Positions 23,721-33,078 of a stretch of DNA of 64,000 nucleotides are shown here, one piece after another (position 1 is the stretch's first letter; each line of letters opens with the position of its first letter). The notes under the pieces were generated by a model, which had not been told where the DNA came from, made no database searches, and saw only the letters and a program-made list of their open reading frames with translations. Position numbers and translations under genes: made by a program. Source of the stretch: Micromonospora mirobrigensis (GTDB lineage Bacteria; Actinomycetota; Actinomycetes; Mycobacteriales; Micromonosporaceae); the NCBI RefSeq assembly GCF_900091555.1, contig NZ_FMCX01000006.1, positions 279,116-343,115 on the forward strand, given 5' to 3'.

Positions 23721-26123
23721 TCAGCGGGCCGTCCGCGCCGCCCGCACGGCCGCGTACGCGTCGACCAGGCCGGCGCCGGAGACGTCGCCGGTTCCTCCGC
23801 ACCGGCCCTCGGTCGGCGGCGGGACCGGGGCGGCGGTGTTCCGCAGGATCGCCCGGGTCCGGGTCAGGTCCCCGACCAGCGCCGGGTTCGCCGACCACAT
23901 CAGCGCCACCACCCCGGCCACCTGCGGCGTTGCCATCGAGGTGCCGTCCAGGGTGGCGTACCCGCCGCCCGGCATCGCGGAGAGCACCGCCGCGCCCGGG
24001 GCGACCAGGTCCGGCTTGCCGGCGCCACCCGCGGCCGGACCCCGGCTGGAGAAGTCGGTGACCCGGCGCTGCCGGTCCACCGCGCCCACGGTCAGCACAT
24101 CCGGGTAGGGGGCGGGCGGCTCGGCGATGGTGCCGCAGCCCGGCCCGGAGTTGCCGGCGGCGGCGACCACCATGATCCCGGCGGACTCCAGCGCGGCGGT
24201 GGCCGGCCGCAGCGCCGAGGCGTCGCAGCCCTCGACCGGCGGACAGCCCCACGAGTTGGTGAGGACGTCCGGAGCCCGTCCGGGCCGGCCGTCGGTGAAC
24301 GGGTTCCCGCCGGGCGGGAAGGGCGCCAGCATGAACTGGAGGCAGTCGAGGTAGTAGCCCGGGTTGCCGAGGTTGCGTTCCAGGTTGACGCAGCCCACCC
24401 AGCCGGCCCCGGGGGCCACCCCGATGCCGTCGCGCCCGACCGCGCTGCCCGTCGTGTGGGTGCCGTGCCCCTGCCGGTCGGTCGGGCGGCGGGTGTGCTC
24501 CCACGGGTCGTACCAGGAGTCGTCGCCGCCCCGGAAACCGGCGGCCAGCGCCGGGTGGCCGCCGTCCACCCCCGAGTCGGAGCTGCCCACCACCACCCCG
24601 GCGCCGGTCACCCCCAGCTCGGCCCAGACCCGGTCGGCGCCGATCAGCCGGATGTTCCACTCCGGGCCGGTGGGGGCGGGCCGGTCGCCCCGGGACGGCG
24701 GCGCGGGCGCCGGCAGCGGGCGGAGTCGCTGGCTGACCAGCACCCGGGACACCTCGGGGCGCCGTGACAGCCAGGCCCGTACCCCCGGCCCGCCGTCCAC
24801 CTCGATGGCGTTGACCAGGTAGTACGGCCTCGGGTCGAGATGCAGCCGGGTGAGCTGCCGGCGCAGGTCCGCCTGGTTGCGGTCGGCGGTCTCCACCAGC
24901 CGCCGGTAGACCTCGGCGGCCCGGGCGTCCCGGCCGGCCCGTCCGGGCGTCCCGGCCGGCACGCCGCTCAGGTCGGCCTGCGCGCGCAGCACCACCAGCA
25001 GCCGTTCGCCGTACAGCCCGGGGTGGCCCGGCACGACGTCGACCAGGACCGCGGCGGCGAGCAGCACCAGCGCGGCCGTCGCGGCCACCCGCCGGGGCGG
25101 CACACCGGCCCGGCGGCGGGCGAGCAGCACGCCGTACCCGGCGGCGAGCAGCAGCCCGCCGGCGAGGCCGGCCCCGGTCGCCACGGCCGTCCAGTACGGC
25201 ACGTCCCGCCCGGTGAGCAGCGGCAGCGAGATCTCCTCCGGGTCGGTGAAGGCCAGCGGCCCGAGCACGGCCAGCCCGACCGGCCAGCGGACCGCCGCGC
25301 GCCCGCCCCGGTCGCCGGCGCGCCGGGACGCGACGTGCAGAGCGGCCGCCACGAAACCGGCCGGCGGCACGGTGAGCAGGGCCGGCAGCTGCGCCCCGGA
25401 CTGCCCGGTGCCGGCGGCGACGAGGAGCAGGGCCACCCCGGCGACCAGGCCGCCGAGCAGCACCGCCCGGGCCGGCCGGGGTGGCTCGCCGAGGGTGAAC
25501 GCGGCCCAGAAGCCGGTGTCGAGCAGCGCCGCGGCGAGCGCGCCGACCGCGGCGGCGGCCAGCCCGGCGAGCACCGTCTCCAGCAGGCCGCCCAGCGCGC
25601 CGAGCCAGAGCCAGGGCAGCAGCAGGACCAGGCCGGCCGCCACGGCGAGCAGGGTCACCGCGCCCGGCCGCCGGCTGTCCGCCGCGACCACCGCCGGGGT
25701 ACGCCGGCGGGCCAGCCGGGTCAGCACCAGCGCGCCCAGCGCGGCGGTGCCGGCCAGCCCGACCAGGTACGCCTCGTGGTGCACCGGCGGCAGCGCCCGC
25801 CACACCGCGAGCGCGCCCGAGGCCAGGACGGCGCCCAGCCACACCCGGCCGGTGGCCCGGACCGCCGCCGACCGGGGCAGCAGCGCCAGCAGCAGGGCCG
25901 GCAGGCCGACCAGCAGCACGGTGACCAGGGCGACCACCGGCCAGAGCCAGGCCGGGCGGCCACCACCCTGGCTCGCCACAATCTGCTCGACCAGCCAGCC
26001 GGCGACCTGCGGGAGCAGCACCACCGGGACGGTCCAGAGGCCGGCCAGCACGGCGGCCACCACGGGCCACGGCCCGGTCGGGCGGTTCTCGACGGTGGGC
26101 GGGGGCGGCGGCGTGGCGTACAC
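23721..26123 (-). CDS. Polytopic membrane protein with C-terminal subtilase domain
   Basis: The 800 residues combine about ten predicted TM segments (~20-375, for example VVAAVLAGLWTVPVVLLPQV and LLAVAAGLVLLLPWLWLGAL) with a short I9-like linker (~390-465) and a complete S8 peptidase. The triad motifs are SSDSGVDGGHP (Asp ~516), GHGTHTTGS (His ~553) and GTSMATPQVAG (Ser ~729), with the oxyanion Asn in AGNSGPGC. S8 enzymes are usually secreted with a cleavable propeptide, so a large polytopic N-terminus is unusual; topology should place the protease outside. The GTG at 26123 has TACGGT 6 nt upstream. It is divergent from glpD across ~107 bp. Confidence 0.9.
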   Translation of the reverse strand: MYATPPPPPTVENRPTGPWPVVAAVLAGLWTVPVVLLPQVAGWLVEQIVASQGGGRPAWLWPVVALVTVLLVGLPALLLALLPRSAAVRATGRVWLGAVLASGALAVWRALPPVHHEAYLVGLAGTAALGALVLTRLARRRTPAVVAADSRRPGAVTLLAVAAGLVLLLPWLWLGALGGLLETVLAGLAAAAVGALAAALLDTGFWAAFTLGEPPRPARAVLLGGLVAGVALLLVAAGTGQSGAQLPALLTVPPAGFVAAALHVASRRAGDRGGRAAVRWPVGLAVLGPLAFTDPEEISLPLLTGRDVPYWTAVATGAGLAGGLLLAAGYGVLLARRRAGVPPRRVAATAALVLLAAAVLVDVVPGHPGLYGERLLVVLRAQADLSGVPAGTPGRAGRDARAAEVYRRLVETADRNQADLRRQLTRLHLDPRPYYLVNAIEVDGGPGVRAWLSRRPEVSRVLVSQRLRPLPAPAPPSRGDRPAPTGPEWNIRLIGADRVWAELGVTGAGVVVGSSDSGVDGGHPALAAGFRGGDDSWYDPWEHTRRPTDRQGHGTHTTGSAVGRDGIGVAPGAGWVGCVNLERNLGNPGYYLDCLQFMLAPFPPGGNPFTDGRPGRAPDVLTNSWGCPPVEGCDASALRPATAALESAGIMVVAAAGNSGPGCGTIAEPPAPYPDVLTVGAVDRQRRVTDFSSRGPAAGGAGKPDLVAPGAAVLSAMPGGGYATLDGTSMATPQVAGVVALMWSANPALVGDLTRTRAILRNTAAPVPPPTEGRCGGTGDVSGAGLVDAYAAVRAARTAR

Positions 26124-26129
26124 CCCGAA

Positions 26130-26135
26130 ACCGTA
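26130..26135 (-). promoter_or_regulatory. -10 hexamer TACGGT for the subtilase gene
   Basis: TACGGT ends 6 nt before GTG 26123 on the minus strand. Confidence 0.5.
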
Positions 26136-26218
26136 CGACGGCCCGGGCCGGCGCGCGGGCGACCGGGAGTGCGGACCCGGTGGTCGGGCGGGGCGTGTCG
26201 CCGCCGGGCCCGGACGGT

Positions 26219-26224
26219 TACCGT
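26219..26224 (+). promoter_or_regulatory. -10 hexamer TACCGT for glpD
   Basis: TACCGT ends 6 nt before GTG 26231 and decides that start over an upstream ATG in the same frame. Confidence 0.5.
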
Positions 26225-26230
26225 GGACGG

Positions 26231-28063
26231 GTGCGCGACCCCAACGTGACCCGATCCGCCGCCGGCCAGCTCTCGCCGCAGCGTCGCTCCGCTGACCTGC
26301 GCAGACTCCGCACCGAGCAGTTCGACGTGCTGGTCATCGGGGGTGGGGTGACCGGGGCGGGGGCGGCCCTGGACGCCGCCTCCCGGGGGCTCAAGGTGGC
26401 CCTGGTGGAGGCCCGTGACTTCGCCGCCGGCACCTCCAGCCGGTCCAGCAAACTGATCCACGGCGGCCTGCGCTATCTGGAGCAGTTGGAGTTCCACCTG
26501 GTCCACGAGGCGTTGACCGAGCGGGGGCTGCTGGCCACCCGGCTCGCCCCGCACCTGGTCCGGCCGATCCCGTTCCTGGTCCCGCTCCCCGCCGGGGAGC
26601 GGTTGCGCGACCTGCCGGCCCGGCTGTTCCGCCGCTCCTACTACGGTGCCGGGGTCGCGGTCTACGACGCCTTCGCCGGGATCTTCGGTGGCGGTCGGGG
26701 CATGCCGCTGCACCGGCACCTGACCCGGGAGGGGGCCCGCCGGGCCTTCCCCAGCCTGCGCGGGGACACCCTGGCCGGCGCGATCCGCTACTACGACGGC
26801 CAGGTCGACGACGCCCGGCTGGTGGTCACCCTGGCCCGCACCGCGGCCAGCCTGGGCGCCACCGTGGTGACCAGCGCCCGGGCCGTCGGCCTGATCCGCC
26901 AGGCCCGGGAGGTGACCGGGGTCCGGGTCCGCGACCTGGAGGCGCCGGCCGGCTCCCCGGACGCCGAGTTCGAGGTACGCGCCCGCACGGTCATCGGCGC
27001 CACCGGCGTGTGGAGCGACGACATGTCGCGGATGCTCAACGACGTCGGGCTGCGCCCCGGCATCCGGGTGCGGGCCTCCAAGGGGGTGCACCTGGTGGTG
27101 CCCCGCTCGGCGATCACCGGCGAGACCGGGCTGATCCTGCGGACGGCCACCAGCGTGCTCTTCGTGATCCCGTGGGGCGGGCACTGGATCATCGGGACCA
27201 CGGACACCGACTGGCAGCTGGACCGGTCCCACCCGTCGGCCACCGCCCGCGACATCCAATACCTGCTCGACCAGGTCAACGCGGTGCTGGACAAGCCGCT
27301 CACCACCGACGACATCGAGGGCGTCTACGCCGGGCTGCGCCCGCTGCTGGCCGGCGAGGCGGACTCCACCTCCAAGCTGTCCCGGGAGCACGCCGTCTTC
27401 GAGCCGATGCTCGGGCTGCTGCTGGTGGCCGGCGGCAAGTACACGACGTACCGGGTGATGGCCTCCGACGTGGTGGACCGGGCGGTCCGCCGGCTGGGCG
27501 GCGCCCGCCCGTCGCGGACCGCGGACCTGCCGCTGCTGGGCGCCGACGGGTACGCGGCGATGTGGCGGGACCGGGCCGACCTGGCCCGCCGGCACGGGGT
27601 GCCGGTCGGCGTGGTCGAGCACCTGCTGGAGCGGTACGGCACGCTCACCCTGGAACTGCTCGCCCTGATCGACGCCGAGCCGCTGCTGGCCGCGCCGCTG
27701 GCCGGGGCGCCGGAATACCTGGCGGCCGAGGTGACGTACGCGACCCGCGCGGAGGGGGCGCTGCACCTGGAGGACGTGCTCACCCGGCGTACCCGGATCT
27801 CGTTCGAGACCAGCCACCGTGGCCTGGAGTCGGCGGGGCACACCGCGGAGCTGATGGGGGCCGTGCTCGGCTGGGACGAGTCCACCCGGGAGCGTGAGGT
27901 GACCCACTACCGGGCGCGGGTGGCCGCGGAGCGGCAGTCGCAGTCCATGGTGGACGACGCGGCGGCGGACGCGGCGCGGCTCGGCGCCCCGGACGTACGG
28001 GGTTTCGCCGCCGACCGGGGTGGCGACGGCGACAGCGTCGAACTGCCCTCCTCGTCCCGCTGA
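26231..28063 (+). CDS. glpD: FAD-dependent glycerol-3-phosphate dehydrogenase
   Basis: This 610-aa flavoprotein oxidises glycerol-3-phosphate to dihydroxyacetone phosphate and feeds electrons to the membrane quinone pool. The FAD site is DVLVIGGGVTGAGAALDAAS (~28-47), followed by the GlpD signature DFAAGTSSRSSKLIHGGLRY (~61-80) and the active-site region GHWIIGTTDTDW (~318). The C-terminal cap domain has TYATRAEGALHLEDVLTRRT. Start is GTG 26231 (leaderless pattern). No glpF or glpK is adjacent. A ~40-residue acidic tail is longer than in E. coli GlpD. Confidence 0.94.
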   Translation: MRDPNVTRSAAGQLSPQRRSADLRRLRTEQFDVLVIGGGVTGAGAALDAASRGLKVALVEARDFAAGTSSRSSKLIHGGLRYLEQLEFHLVHEALTERGLLATRLAPHLVRPIPFLVPLPAGERLRDLPARLFRRSYYGAGVAVYDAFAGIFGGGRGMPLHRHLTREGARRAFPSLRGDTLAGAIRYYDGQVDDARLVVTLARTAASLGATVVTSARAVGLIRQAREVTGVRVRDLEAPAGSPDAEFEVRARTVIGATGVWSDDMSRMLNDVGLRPGIRVRASKGVHLVVPRSAITGETGLILRTATSVLFVIPWGGHWIIGTTDTDWQLDRSHPSATARDIQYLLDQVNAVLDKPLTTDDIEGVYAGLRPLLAGEADSTSKLSREHAVFEPMLGLLLVAGGKYTTYRVMASDVVDRAVRRLGGARPSRTADLPLLGADGYAAMWRDRADLARRHGVPVGVVEHLLERYGTLTLELLALIDAEPLLAAPLAGAPEYLAAEVTYATRAEGALHLEDVLTRRTRISFETSHRGLESAGHTAELMGAVLGWDESTREREVTHYRARVAAERQSQSMVDDAAADAARLGAPDVRGFAADRGGDGDSVELPSSSR

Positions 28064-28133
28064 CCGATCCCGCCCGGCTGGCCGACGGAGGGCCCGAACC
28101 GGTCGGCCGCTACCCGCAATTCCCGCCGTACGG

Positions 28134-28139
28134 TAATTT
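28134..28139 (+). promoter_or_regulatory. -10 hexamer TAATTT for the lipoprotein gene
   Basis: TAATTT ends 7 nt before GTG 28147 in a locally AT-rich patch. Confidence 0.5.
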
Positions 28140-28146
28140 TCGGCGC

Positions 28147-28659
28147 GTGGCTCACCCCTTCCGGTCGCGCGTCCTCCTCCTCTCCGTCGCCGTCCTGCTG
28201 GTCGCCACGACACTCACCGCCTGTTCACTCGTCCCCGGCCGGCGGATCGGTGCGGTCGCCGCGCCCGCGGCGAGCGGCACCGGGGAGGGCTCCGCGACCG
28301 ACCGGGTCAGCCTGGTGCAGAAGCTCGGCTCCGACGGCCCGCTGCGGACCCTCGACGTCGCCGCCGACGGCCGCTGGGAGTGCGTCGACTGCGCCGGCGA
28401 CGGGGTCTCCTCCACCGGCACCCTCGACCCGGAGCAGGTGCAGCGGCTGCACCGGCTGCTCGCCGACCCGCGGCTGGCCGGGGAGACCGACCAGGCGCGG
28501 CAGTACCGGGCCAGCTGCATCGACGCGCTGACCTCCAGCCTGGTCACCGCCGCCGGCCTGATCACCTCCCAGGACTGCCCGGGGGAGGAGCGGCCGCCGG
28601 TCGCCAACGAGATCCTGCTGCTGCTCACCCAGGCGACCCCCGCCGAACCCACCGCCTGA
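28147..28659 (+). CDS. Predicted lipoprotein
   Basis: This 170-aa protein has a lipoprotein signal peptide: basic start RSR, hydrophobic LLLSVAVLLVATTL and lipobox LTAC (Cys ~26), so the mature protein should be anchored outside the membrane. The mature part has four further Cys (WECVDCAG, SCIDAL and QDCPGEE), which may form two disulfides. The central WECVDCAGDGVSSTGTLDPEQVQRLHRLL resembles small actinobacterial secreted proteins of unknown function. It is convergent with the FAD oxidase gene, 22 nt away. No enzymatic motif is seen. Confidence 0.85.
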   Translation: MAHPFRSRVLLLSVAVLLVATTLTACSLVPGRRIGAVAAPAASGTGEGSATDRVSLVQKLGSDGPLRTLDVAADGRWECVDCAGDGVSSTGTLDPEQVQRLHRLLADPRLAGETDQARQYRASCIDALTSSLVTAAGLITSQDCPGEERPPVANEILLLLTQATPAEPTA

Positions 28660-28681
28660 GCGGCGCGCGGGCCGTCGACCG

Positions 28682-30082
28682 TCAGAGCACCTTGCCGGGG
28701 TTGAACAGGCCCGTCGGGTCCAGGGCCGCCTTGATCGCCTGGTGCACCCGTACCCCGACCGGACCGATCTCCCGGGCCAGCCAGTCCCGCTTCAGCAGCC
28801 CCACCCCGTGCTCGCCGGTGCAGGTGCCACCCAGCTCCAGGCCGAGCCGCATGATCTCGTCGAAGGCCCGCCGGCCGCGTTCCACGCTCGCCGGATCGGC
28901 CCGGTCCACCACGATGTTCGGGTGCATGTTGCCGTCCCCGGCGTGACCCACCACCCCGATCGGCACGTCGCACTCCGCCGCGATCCGGGCCACCCCGTCG
29001 AGCAGGGCGGCCAGCGAACCCCGCGGCACCGCCACGTCGTCGATCACCAAACCGCCGTTGCCGTCCGGGAAGGCGTCCGCCGCGAACTTCTCCATCGCCG
29101 GGTGGGCCAGCCGGCGGGCCTGCAACAACGCCGCCGCCTCGACCGCGTCGGTGGCCGCGTACACCTCGCCCGCACCGGCCGCCGTGCAGACCTCGGCCAG
29201 CCGGGCCAGGTCCTCGCCGGCCCGGGCGCCGGTGTCGGCGGCGGCCAGCAGCAGCGCCTGCGCGTCGGTCCGCAGCCCCATCGGCCGGTACGCCTCGATC
29301 GCCACCAGGTGGGTGCGGTCCAGCAGCTCCAGCAGGCTCGGCGTCAGCCCCTTCGCCGCGATGTCCGCCACCGCCGCGCCGGCCGCCGCGGTGGAGTCGA
29401 AGACCGCCACCATGGTCAGCGACTCCTCGGGCGCCGGCCGCAGCGAGACGGTGATCTCGGTGATCACCCCGAGGGTGCCCTCCGAGCCGACGAAGAGCCG
29501 GGTCAGGTCGTACCCGGCGACGCCCTTGGCGGTCCGCCGGCCGGTCCGCAGCACCTCGCCGGAGGCGAGCACCACCTCCAGCCCGAGCACGTACTCGGTG
29601 GTCACGCCGTACTTGACGCAGCACATCCCGCCGGCGTTGGTGGAGACGTTGCCGCCGATGGTCGAGGACTCCCAGGAACCCGGGTCCGGCGGATAGTAGA
29701 GGCCCTGCTTCGCCACCGCCCCGGCCAGCTGCGCGTTGACCACGCCCGGCTGGACCACCGCGATCCGCCCCACCGGGTCGATCTCCCGGATCGCGTCCAT
29801 CGCCACGGTGCTCAGCACCACCGCGCCGTCGACCGCGTTGGCGGCGCCGGCCAGGCCGGTCCGGGCGCCCTGCGGCACCACCGGCACGCCGTGCCGGGCG
29901 GCGGCGCGGACCACCGCCACCACCTCCTCGGTGCTGCGCGGTCGGGTCACCACCAGTGGCGTACCCGCCGCGCAGAGGTCGGCCTCGTCGCGGCTGTGCA
30001 TCCGCAACAGGTCCGGGTCGGTGAGCACGGCGGCGTCACCCAGGGCGGCGCGCAGGTCGTCGAGGAGGGGGGATCCGGCCAT
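28682..30082 (-). CDS. FAD-binding oxidase, GlcD/D-lactate dehydrogenase type
   Basis: This 466-aa flavoprotein belongs to the vanillyl-alcohol-oxidase/GlcD group that oxidises 2-hydroxy acids such as glycolate or D-lactate. The PCMH FAD domain shows VVPQGARTGLAGAANAV (~65-81), the DPGSWESSTIGGNVSTNAGG stretch (~130-149) and VGSEGTLGVITEI (~205). The C-terminal cap has VVGHAGDGNMHPNI (~370) and GTCTGEHGVGLLKRDWL (~415). ATG 30082 is chosen over the upstream ATG at 30193 because TAACGT sits 7 nt before it. No glcE/F partners are adjacent, so a stand-alone D-2-hydroxyacid dehydrogenase is most likely. Confidence 0.92.
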   Translation of the reverse strand: MAGSPLLDDLRAALGDAAVLTDPDLLRMHSRDEADLCAAGTPLVVTRPRSTEEVVAVVRAAARHGVPVVPQGARTGLAGAANAVDGAVVLSTVAMDAIREIDPVGRIAVVQPGVVNAQLAGAVAKQGLYYPPDPGSWESSTIGGNVSTNAGGMCCVKYGVTTEYVLGLEVVLASGEVLRTGRRTAKGVAGYDLTRLFVGSEGTLGVITEITVSLRPAPEESLTMVAVFDSTAAAGAAVADIAAKGLTPSLLELLDRTHLVAIEAYRPMGLRTDAQALLLAAADTGARAGEDLARLAEVCTAAGAGEVYAATDAVEAAALLQARRLAHPAMEKFAADAFPDGNGGLVIDDVAVPRGSLAALLDGVARIAAECDVPIGVVGHAGDGNMHPNIVVDRADPASVERGRRAFDEIMRLGLELGGTCTGEHGVGLLKRDWLAREIGPVGVRVHQAIKAALDPTGLFNPGKVL

Positions 30083-30089
30083 GCGGGGA

Positions 30090-30095
30090 ACGTTA
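30090..30095 (-). promoter_or_regulatory. -10 hexamer TAACGT for the FAD oxidase gene
   Basis: TAACGT ends 7 nt before ATG 30082. Confidence 0.5.
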
Positions 30096-30180
30096 GGTCG
30101 TCCCCCGCTGATCATCAACCGGGCACCGGCCGGTGGAGCGGCGCGAGGATTGTCCCCCGCCGGGGTGGGTAGTCCCCGCC

Positions 30181-31446
30181 ATGGCCGTGGCAAGGGACCG
30201 ACGACCGTCGCTGGTGCGGCGTGCCGGGATGCGCGACGGCCGACCCGACGTGGACTCCGCCCGGATCGCCGGGGCGGTGGCCGAGCTGCGCCACCGGAGC
30301 AAGGCCACCCTGCACGACCGGCTGCACCGGGTGCGGATGACGCTCGGCCTGGCCGTCCAGGCCGGACTGGCCGCCACGCTCGCCTGGATGGTGTCGCACC
30401 TGCTGCTCGGCAACCCGCAGCCGGTCTTCGCGCCGATCTCGGCGGTCGGCACGCTCGCCGCCTCGGTCGGCCAGCGGCTGCGGCGCACCGTGGAGCTGAT
30501 CGTCGGGGTGGCGGTCGGGGTGTTCCTCGGCGACGGGCTGATCTACTTCCTCGGCACCGGCGGCTGGCAGCTCGGGCTGGTGGTGACCGCGGCGATCCTG
30601 CTGACCATCTTCTTCGGCGCCAGCGTGGCCATCGTCATCCAGGCGGCGGCCACCGCCGTGCTGATCGTCACCCTCAGCCCCTCCACCCAGAACCTGGAGG
30701 TGCCCCGCTTCGTCGACGCGTTCGTCGGCGGCGGCATCGCGCTGCTGGTGACGGCGATCCTGCTGCCGCTCAACCCACTGCGGGTGATCAACCGGGCCGC
30801 CCGCCCGGCCCTGGACCTGCTCGCCGGCCAGCTCGACGTCACCGCCGAGGCGCTGCGCAACCGGGACCGCGCCAGCGCCCAGCGGGCCCTGGAACGGCTC
30901 CGCGAGAACAAGGAGGAACTGGCCACCTTCACCGAGGCGATCGAGGGCGCCAAGGAGACCAGCACCCTCTCCCCGGCGCGCTGGCACCGGCGCAGCGAGC
31001 TGACCCACTACGCCGAGGCGGCCGACCCCATCGACCGGGCGATGCGCAACAGCGGCACCCTGATCCGCCGGTCGGTCACCATGATCGAGGACGAGGAGAG
31101 CATCCCCGGCCCGATGCCGGACGCGGTCGCGCACCTGGCCGAGGCGGTCCGGCTGCTGCGGCACGAGTTCGCCGTCGGCGCGGAGCCGGAACAGGCCCGC
31201 GAGCGGTCGCTGCGCGCGGTCAGCGAGGCCGGCCGGGCGTACGCGGAGGGGGTGGGCTTCTCCGGAAGTGTGGTGATCGCCCAGGTGCGGACCACGGCCA
31301 GTGACCTGCTGGTGGCCTCCGGCATCGACCAGGAGGAGGCGAACCGGCTGGTCCGGCAGTCCTTCGGCGATCCGGAGAAGGCCACCGGCCCCGCCGAGCA
31401 GCAGGACAGCACCCCGAAACCGCCCACGGCGCCGCCGGTCGGCTGA
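30181..31446 (+). CDS. FUSC/aromatic-acid-exporter-like membrane protein
   Basis: This 421-aa protein has an N-terminal membrane half with about six TM segments (~45-205; TLGLAVQAGLAATLAWMVSH, VAIVIQAAATAVLIVTLSPS) and a long helical cytosolic half, the layout of FUSC/DUF939 proteins linked to export of aromatic carboxylates. The GNPQPVFAPISAVGTLAASVG loop after the first TM is typical. The C-terminus carries DQEEANRLVRQSFGDPEK and an acidic tail. The start is taken at ATG 30181 (TAGTCC 5 nt upstream, weak); ATG 30229 is possible. Divergent from the FAD oxidase gene. Substrate unproven. Confidence 0.85.
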   Translation: MAVARDRRPSLVRRAGMRDGRPDVDSARIAGAVAELRHRSKATLHDRLHRVRMTLGLAVQAGLAATLAWMVSHLLLGNPQPVFAPISAVGTLAASVGQRLRRTVELIVGVAVGVFLGDGLIYFLGTGGWQLGLVVTAAILLTIFFGASVAIVIQAAATAVLIVTLSPSTQNLEVPRFVDAFVGGGIALLVTAILLPLNPLRVINRAARPALDLLAGQLDVTAEALRNRDRASAQRALERLRENKEELATFTEAIEGAKETSTLSPARWHRRSELTHYAEAADPIDRAMRNSGTLIRRSVTMIEDEESIPGPMPDAVAHLAEAVRLLRHEFAVGAEPEQARERSLRAVSEAGRAYAEGVGFSGSVVIAQVRTTASDLLVASGIDQEEANRLVRQSFGDPEKATGPAEQQDSTPKPPTAPPVG

Positions 31447-31512
31447 GCCGCCACCGCGGGCCGCCGCGGGTGCGGAGTGCCGATGCGGCCGGCCGGGGCG
31501 GTCCGGGATGAC

Positions 31513-31518
31513 TACGCT
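31513..31518 (+). promoter_or_regulatory. -10 hexamer TACGCT for the PrsW-like gene
   Basis: TACGCT ends 6 nt before ATG 31525. Confidence 0.5.
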
Positions 31519-31524
31519 GGCCGC

Positions 31525-32997
31525 ATGGCCGACACCCCGCCGGGCGGTACGCCGCCGTCGCCGCCCGCGCCCGTCCCGCCGCCCTCCGCTCCGGAGTCGG
31601 TGCCGGTGCCCGGCGGGGCAGCACCGCGGATGCCGCTGCGCCGGCTGGGTTGGCGCCGGCTGGTCGTGCTGGCCGCGGTGGTGCTGCTGATCGCCGCCTG
31701 CGCGGTCTTCATGCTCATCCAGCTCGGGTCGAACCTGGGGCCGGAGGCGCTGCTGGTCGGCGTGGTCGCCGCCATCCTGCCGGTGCCGGTCCTGGTGGCC
31801 TGCTTCCTCTGGCTCGACCGGTACGAGCCGGAGCCCCTGCTCTACCTGGCCTTCTGCTTCGCCTGGGGGGCGGCCGTCGCCACCGCCGCGTCGCTGACCG
31901 TCAACGAGACCGCCGCCGGGCTGTTCAAGGACTGGGGGCTGCCGCAGGCGCTGACCGCCGTGCTGGTCGCCCCGTTCATCGAGGAGCTGACCAAGGCGCT
32001 CGGCCCGATCCTGCTGCTGATCTTCCGCCGCCGGGAGTTCTCCGGGATCACCGACGGGCTGGTCTACTGCGGGCTCTCCGCGATCGGCTTCGCCATGGTG
32101 GAGAACATCCTCTACCTCGGCGGGTACGGCTACCGGGTCGGCGTCGAGGAGTACGGCCCGGCCACCGGGGTCCGGCAGGTGATCGCCATCTTCATCGTCC
32201 GGATCCTGCTCTTCGGCTTCGCGCACCCGCTGTTCACCTCGATGACCGGCGTCGGGCTGGGCATCGCCGCCCGCACCGCCGACCGGCGGGTACGCTTCCT
32301 CGCCCCGGCCGCCGGCCTCCTGCTGGCGATGATGCTGCACGGCACGTGGAACCTGCTCCCCTCGCTGGTGGCCGCCACCGGTGAGGGTCTGATCGCGCTC
32401 TACGGCTATCTCGGCGTGATGGTGCCGATCTTCTTCGGCATGGTCGGCCTGGCCGTCTGGCTGCGGGCCTGGGAGGGGCGGCTCACCGAGCGCACCCTGC
32501 CGGACTACGTGCACGCCGGCTGGCTCACCCCGCCGGAGGTGGCCGCCCTGGGCAGCCTGGGCCGGCGGCACGCGGCGCGTACCTGGGCCCGGCGGGTGGC
32601 CGGCGACGGCGGCCTCAAGGCGATGCGCGGATACCAGTTCACCGCCACCCGGCTGGCGTTGCTGCGCGACGGGATGCGCCGGGGCCTGGACAGCCGCCCC
32701 GCCGACCGGGAACGGGCCGCCCGGGAGGAACGCGAGCTGCTGGACGCGATCAGCGCGTACCGGTCGTTCTTCGTCGGCCGGGACCCGCAGGCGCCGGTCG
32801 GCGTCTGGGACGGCCACCGTTACCACCTGCGGTTCCCCGACGGTTCCCGGCGGGCCGTGGAGGCGCCGGACGAGCCGGTGGTGCCGATCCCGGTGGTGCT
32901 CGCCCCGCCCCCGCCTCCTGCCTATCCGGCCGGTTACGGCCCGCCCGGCTGGTACGGCCCCGGCCCGGCCGCGCCCTGGCCCACCGGCCGCCCCTGA
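31525..32997 (+). CDS. PrsW-family intramembrane metalloprotease
   Basis: This 490-aa protein has about eight TM segments between ~50 and ~320 and the PrsW motifs in order: the FIEELTKALGP Glu-Glu pair (~150), AIGFAMVENILYLGG (~188), HPLFTSMTGVGLG (~235) and LHGTWNLLPS (~272). In Bacillus PrsW cleaves the anti-sigma factor RsiW; here the target is unknown. No anti-sigma gene is nearby, though an ECF sigma gene lies 6 kb away. The C-terminal ~170 residues are cytosolic and end in a Pro/Tyr/Gly-rich tail. ATG 31525 is preferred by the leaderless hexamer. Confidence 0.9.
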   Translation: MADTPPGGTPPSPPAPVPPPSAPESVPVPGGAAPRMPLRRLGWRRLVVLAAVVLLIAACAVFMLIQLGSNLGPEALLVGVVAAILPVPVLVACFLWLDRYEPEPLLYLAFCFAWGAAVATAASLTVNETAAGLFKDWGLPQALTAVLVAPFIEELTKALGPILLLIFRRREFSGITDGLVYCGLSAIGFAMVENILYLGGYGYRVGVEEYGPATGVRQVIAIFIVRILLFGFAHPLFTSMTGVGLGIAARTADRRVRFLAPAAGLLLAMMLHGTWNLLPSLVAATGEGLIALYGYLGVMVPIFFGMVGLAVWLRAWEGRLTERTLPDYVHAGWLTPPEVAALGSLGRRHAARTWARRVAGDGGLKAMRGYQFTATRLALLRDGMRRGLDSRPADRERAAREERELLDAISAYRSFFVGRDPQAPVGVWDGHRYHLRFPDGSRRAVEAPDEPVVPIPVVLAPPPPPAYPAGYGPPGWYGPGPAAPWPTGRP

Positions 32998-33078
32998 CCC
33001 CACCGGTCGTTCCCGGTGCCGTTTGCGTCGCCCGGCGGCGGGAAGCCAGGCACGTCCGCGGGGCCCTGGGGAGGGACG

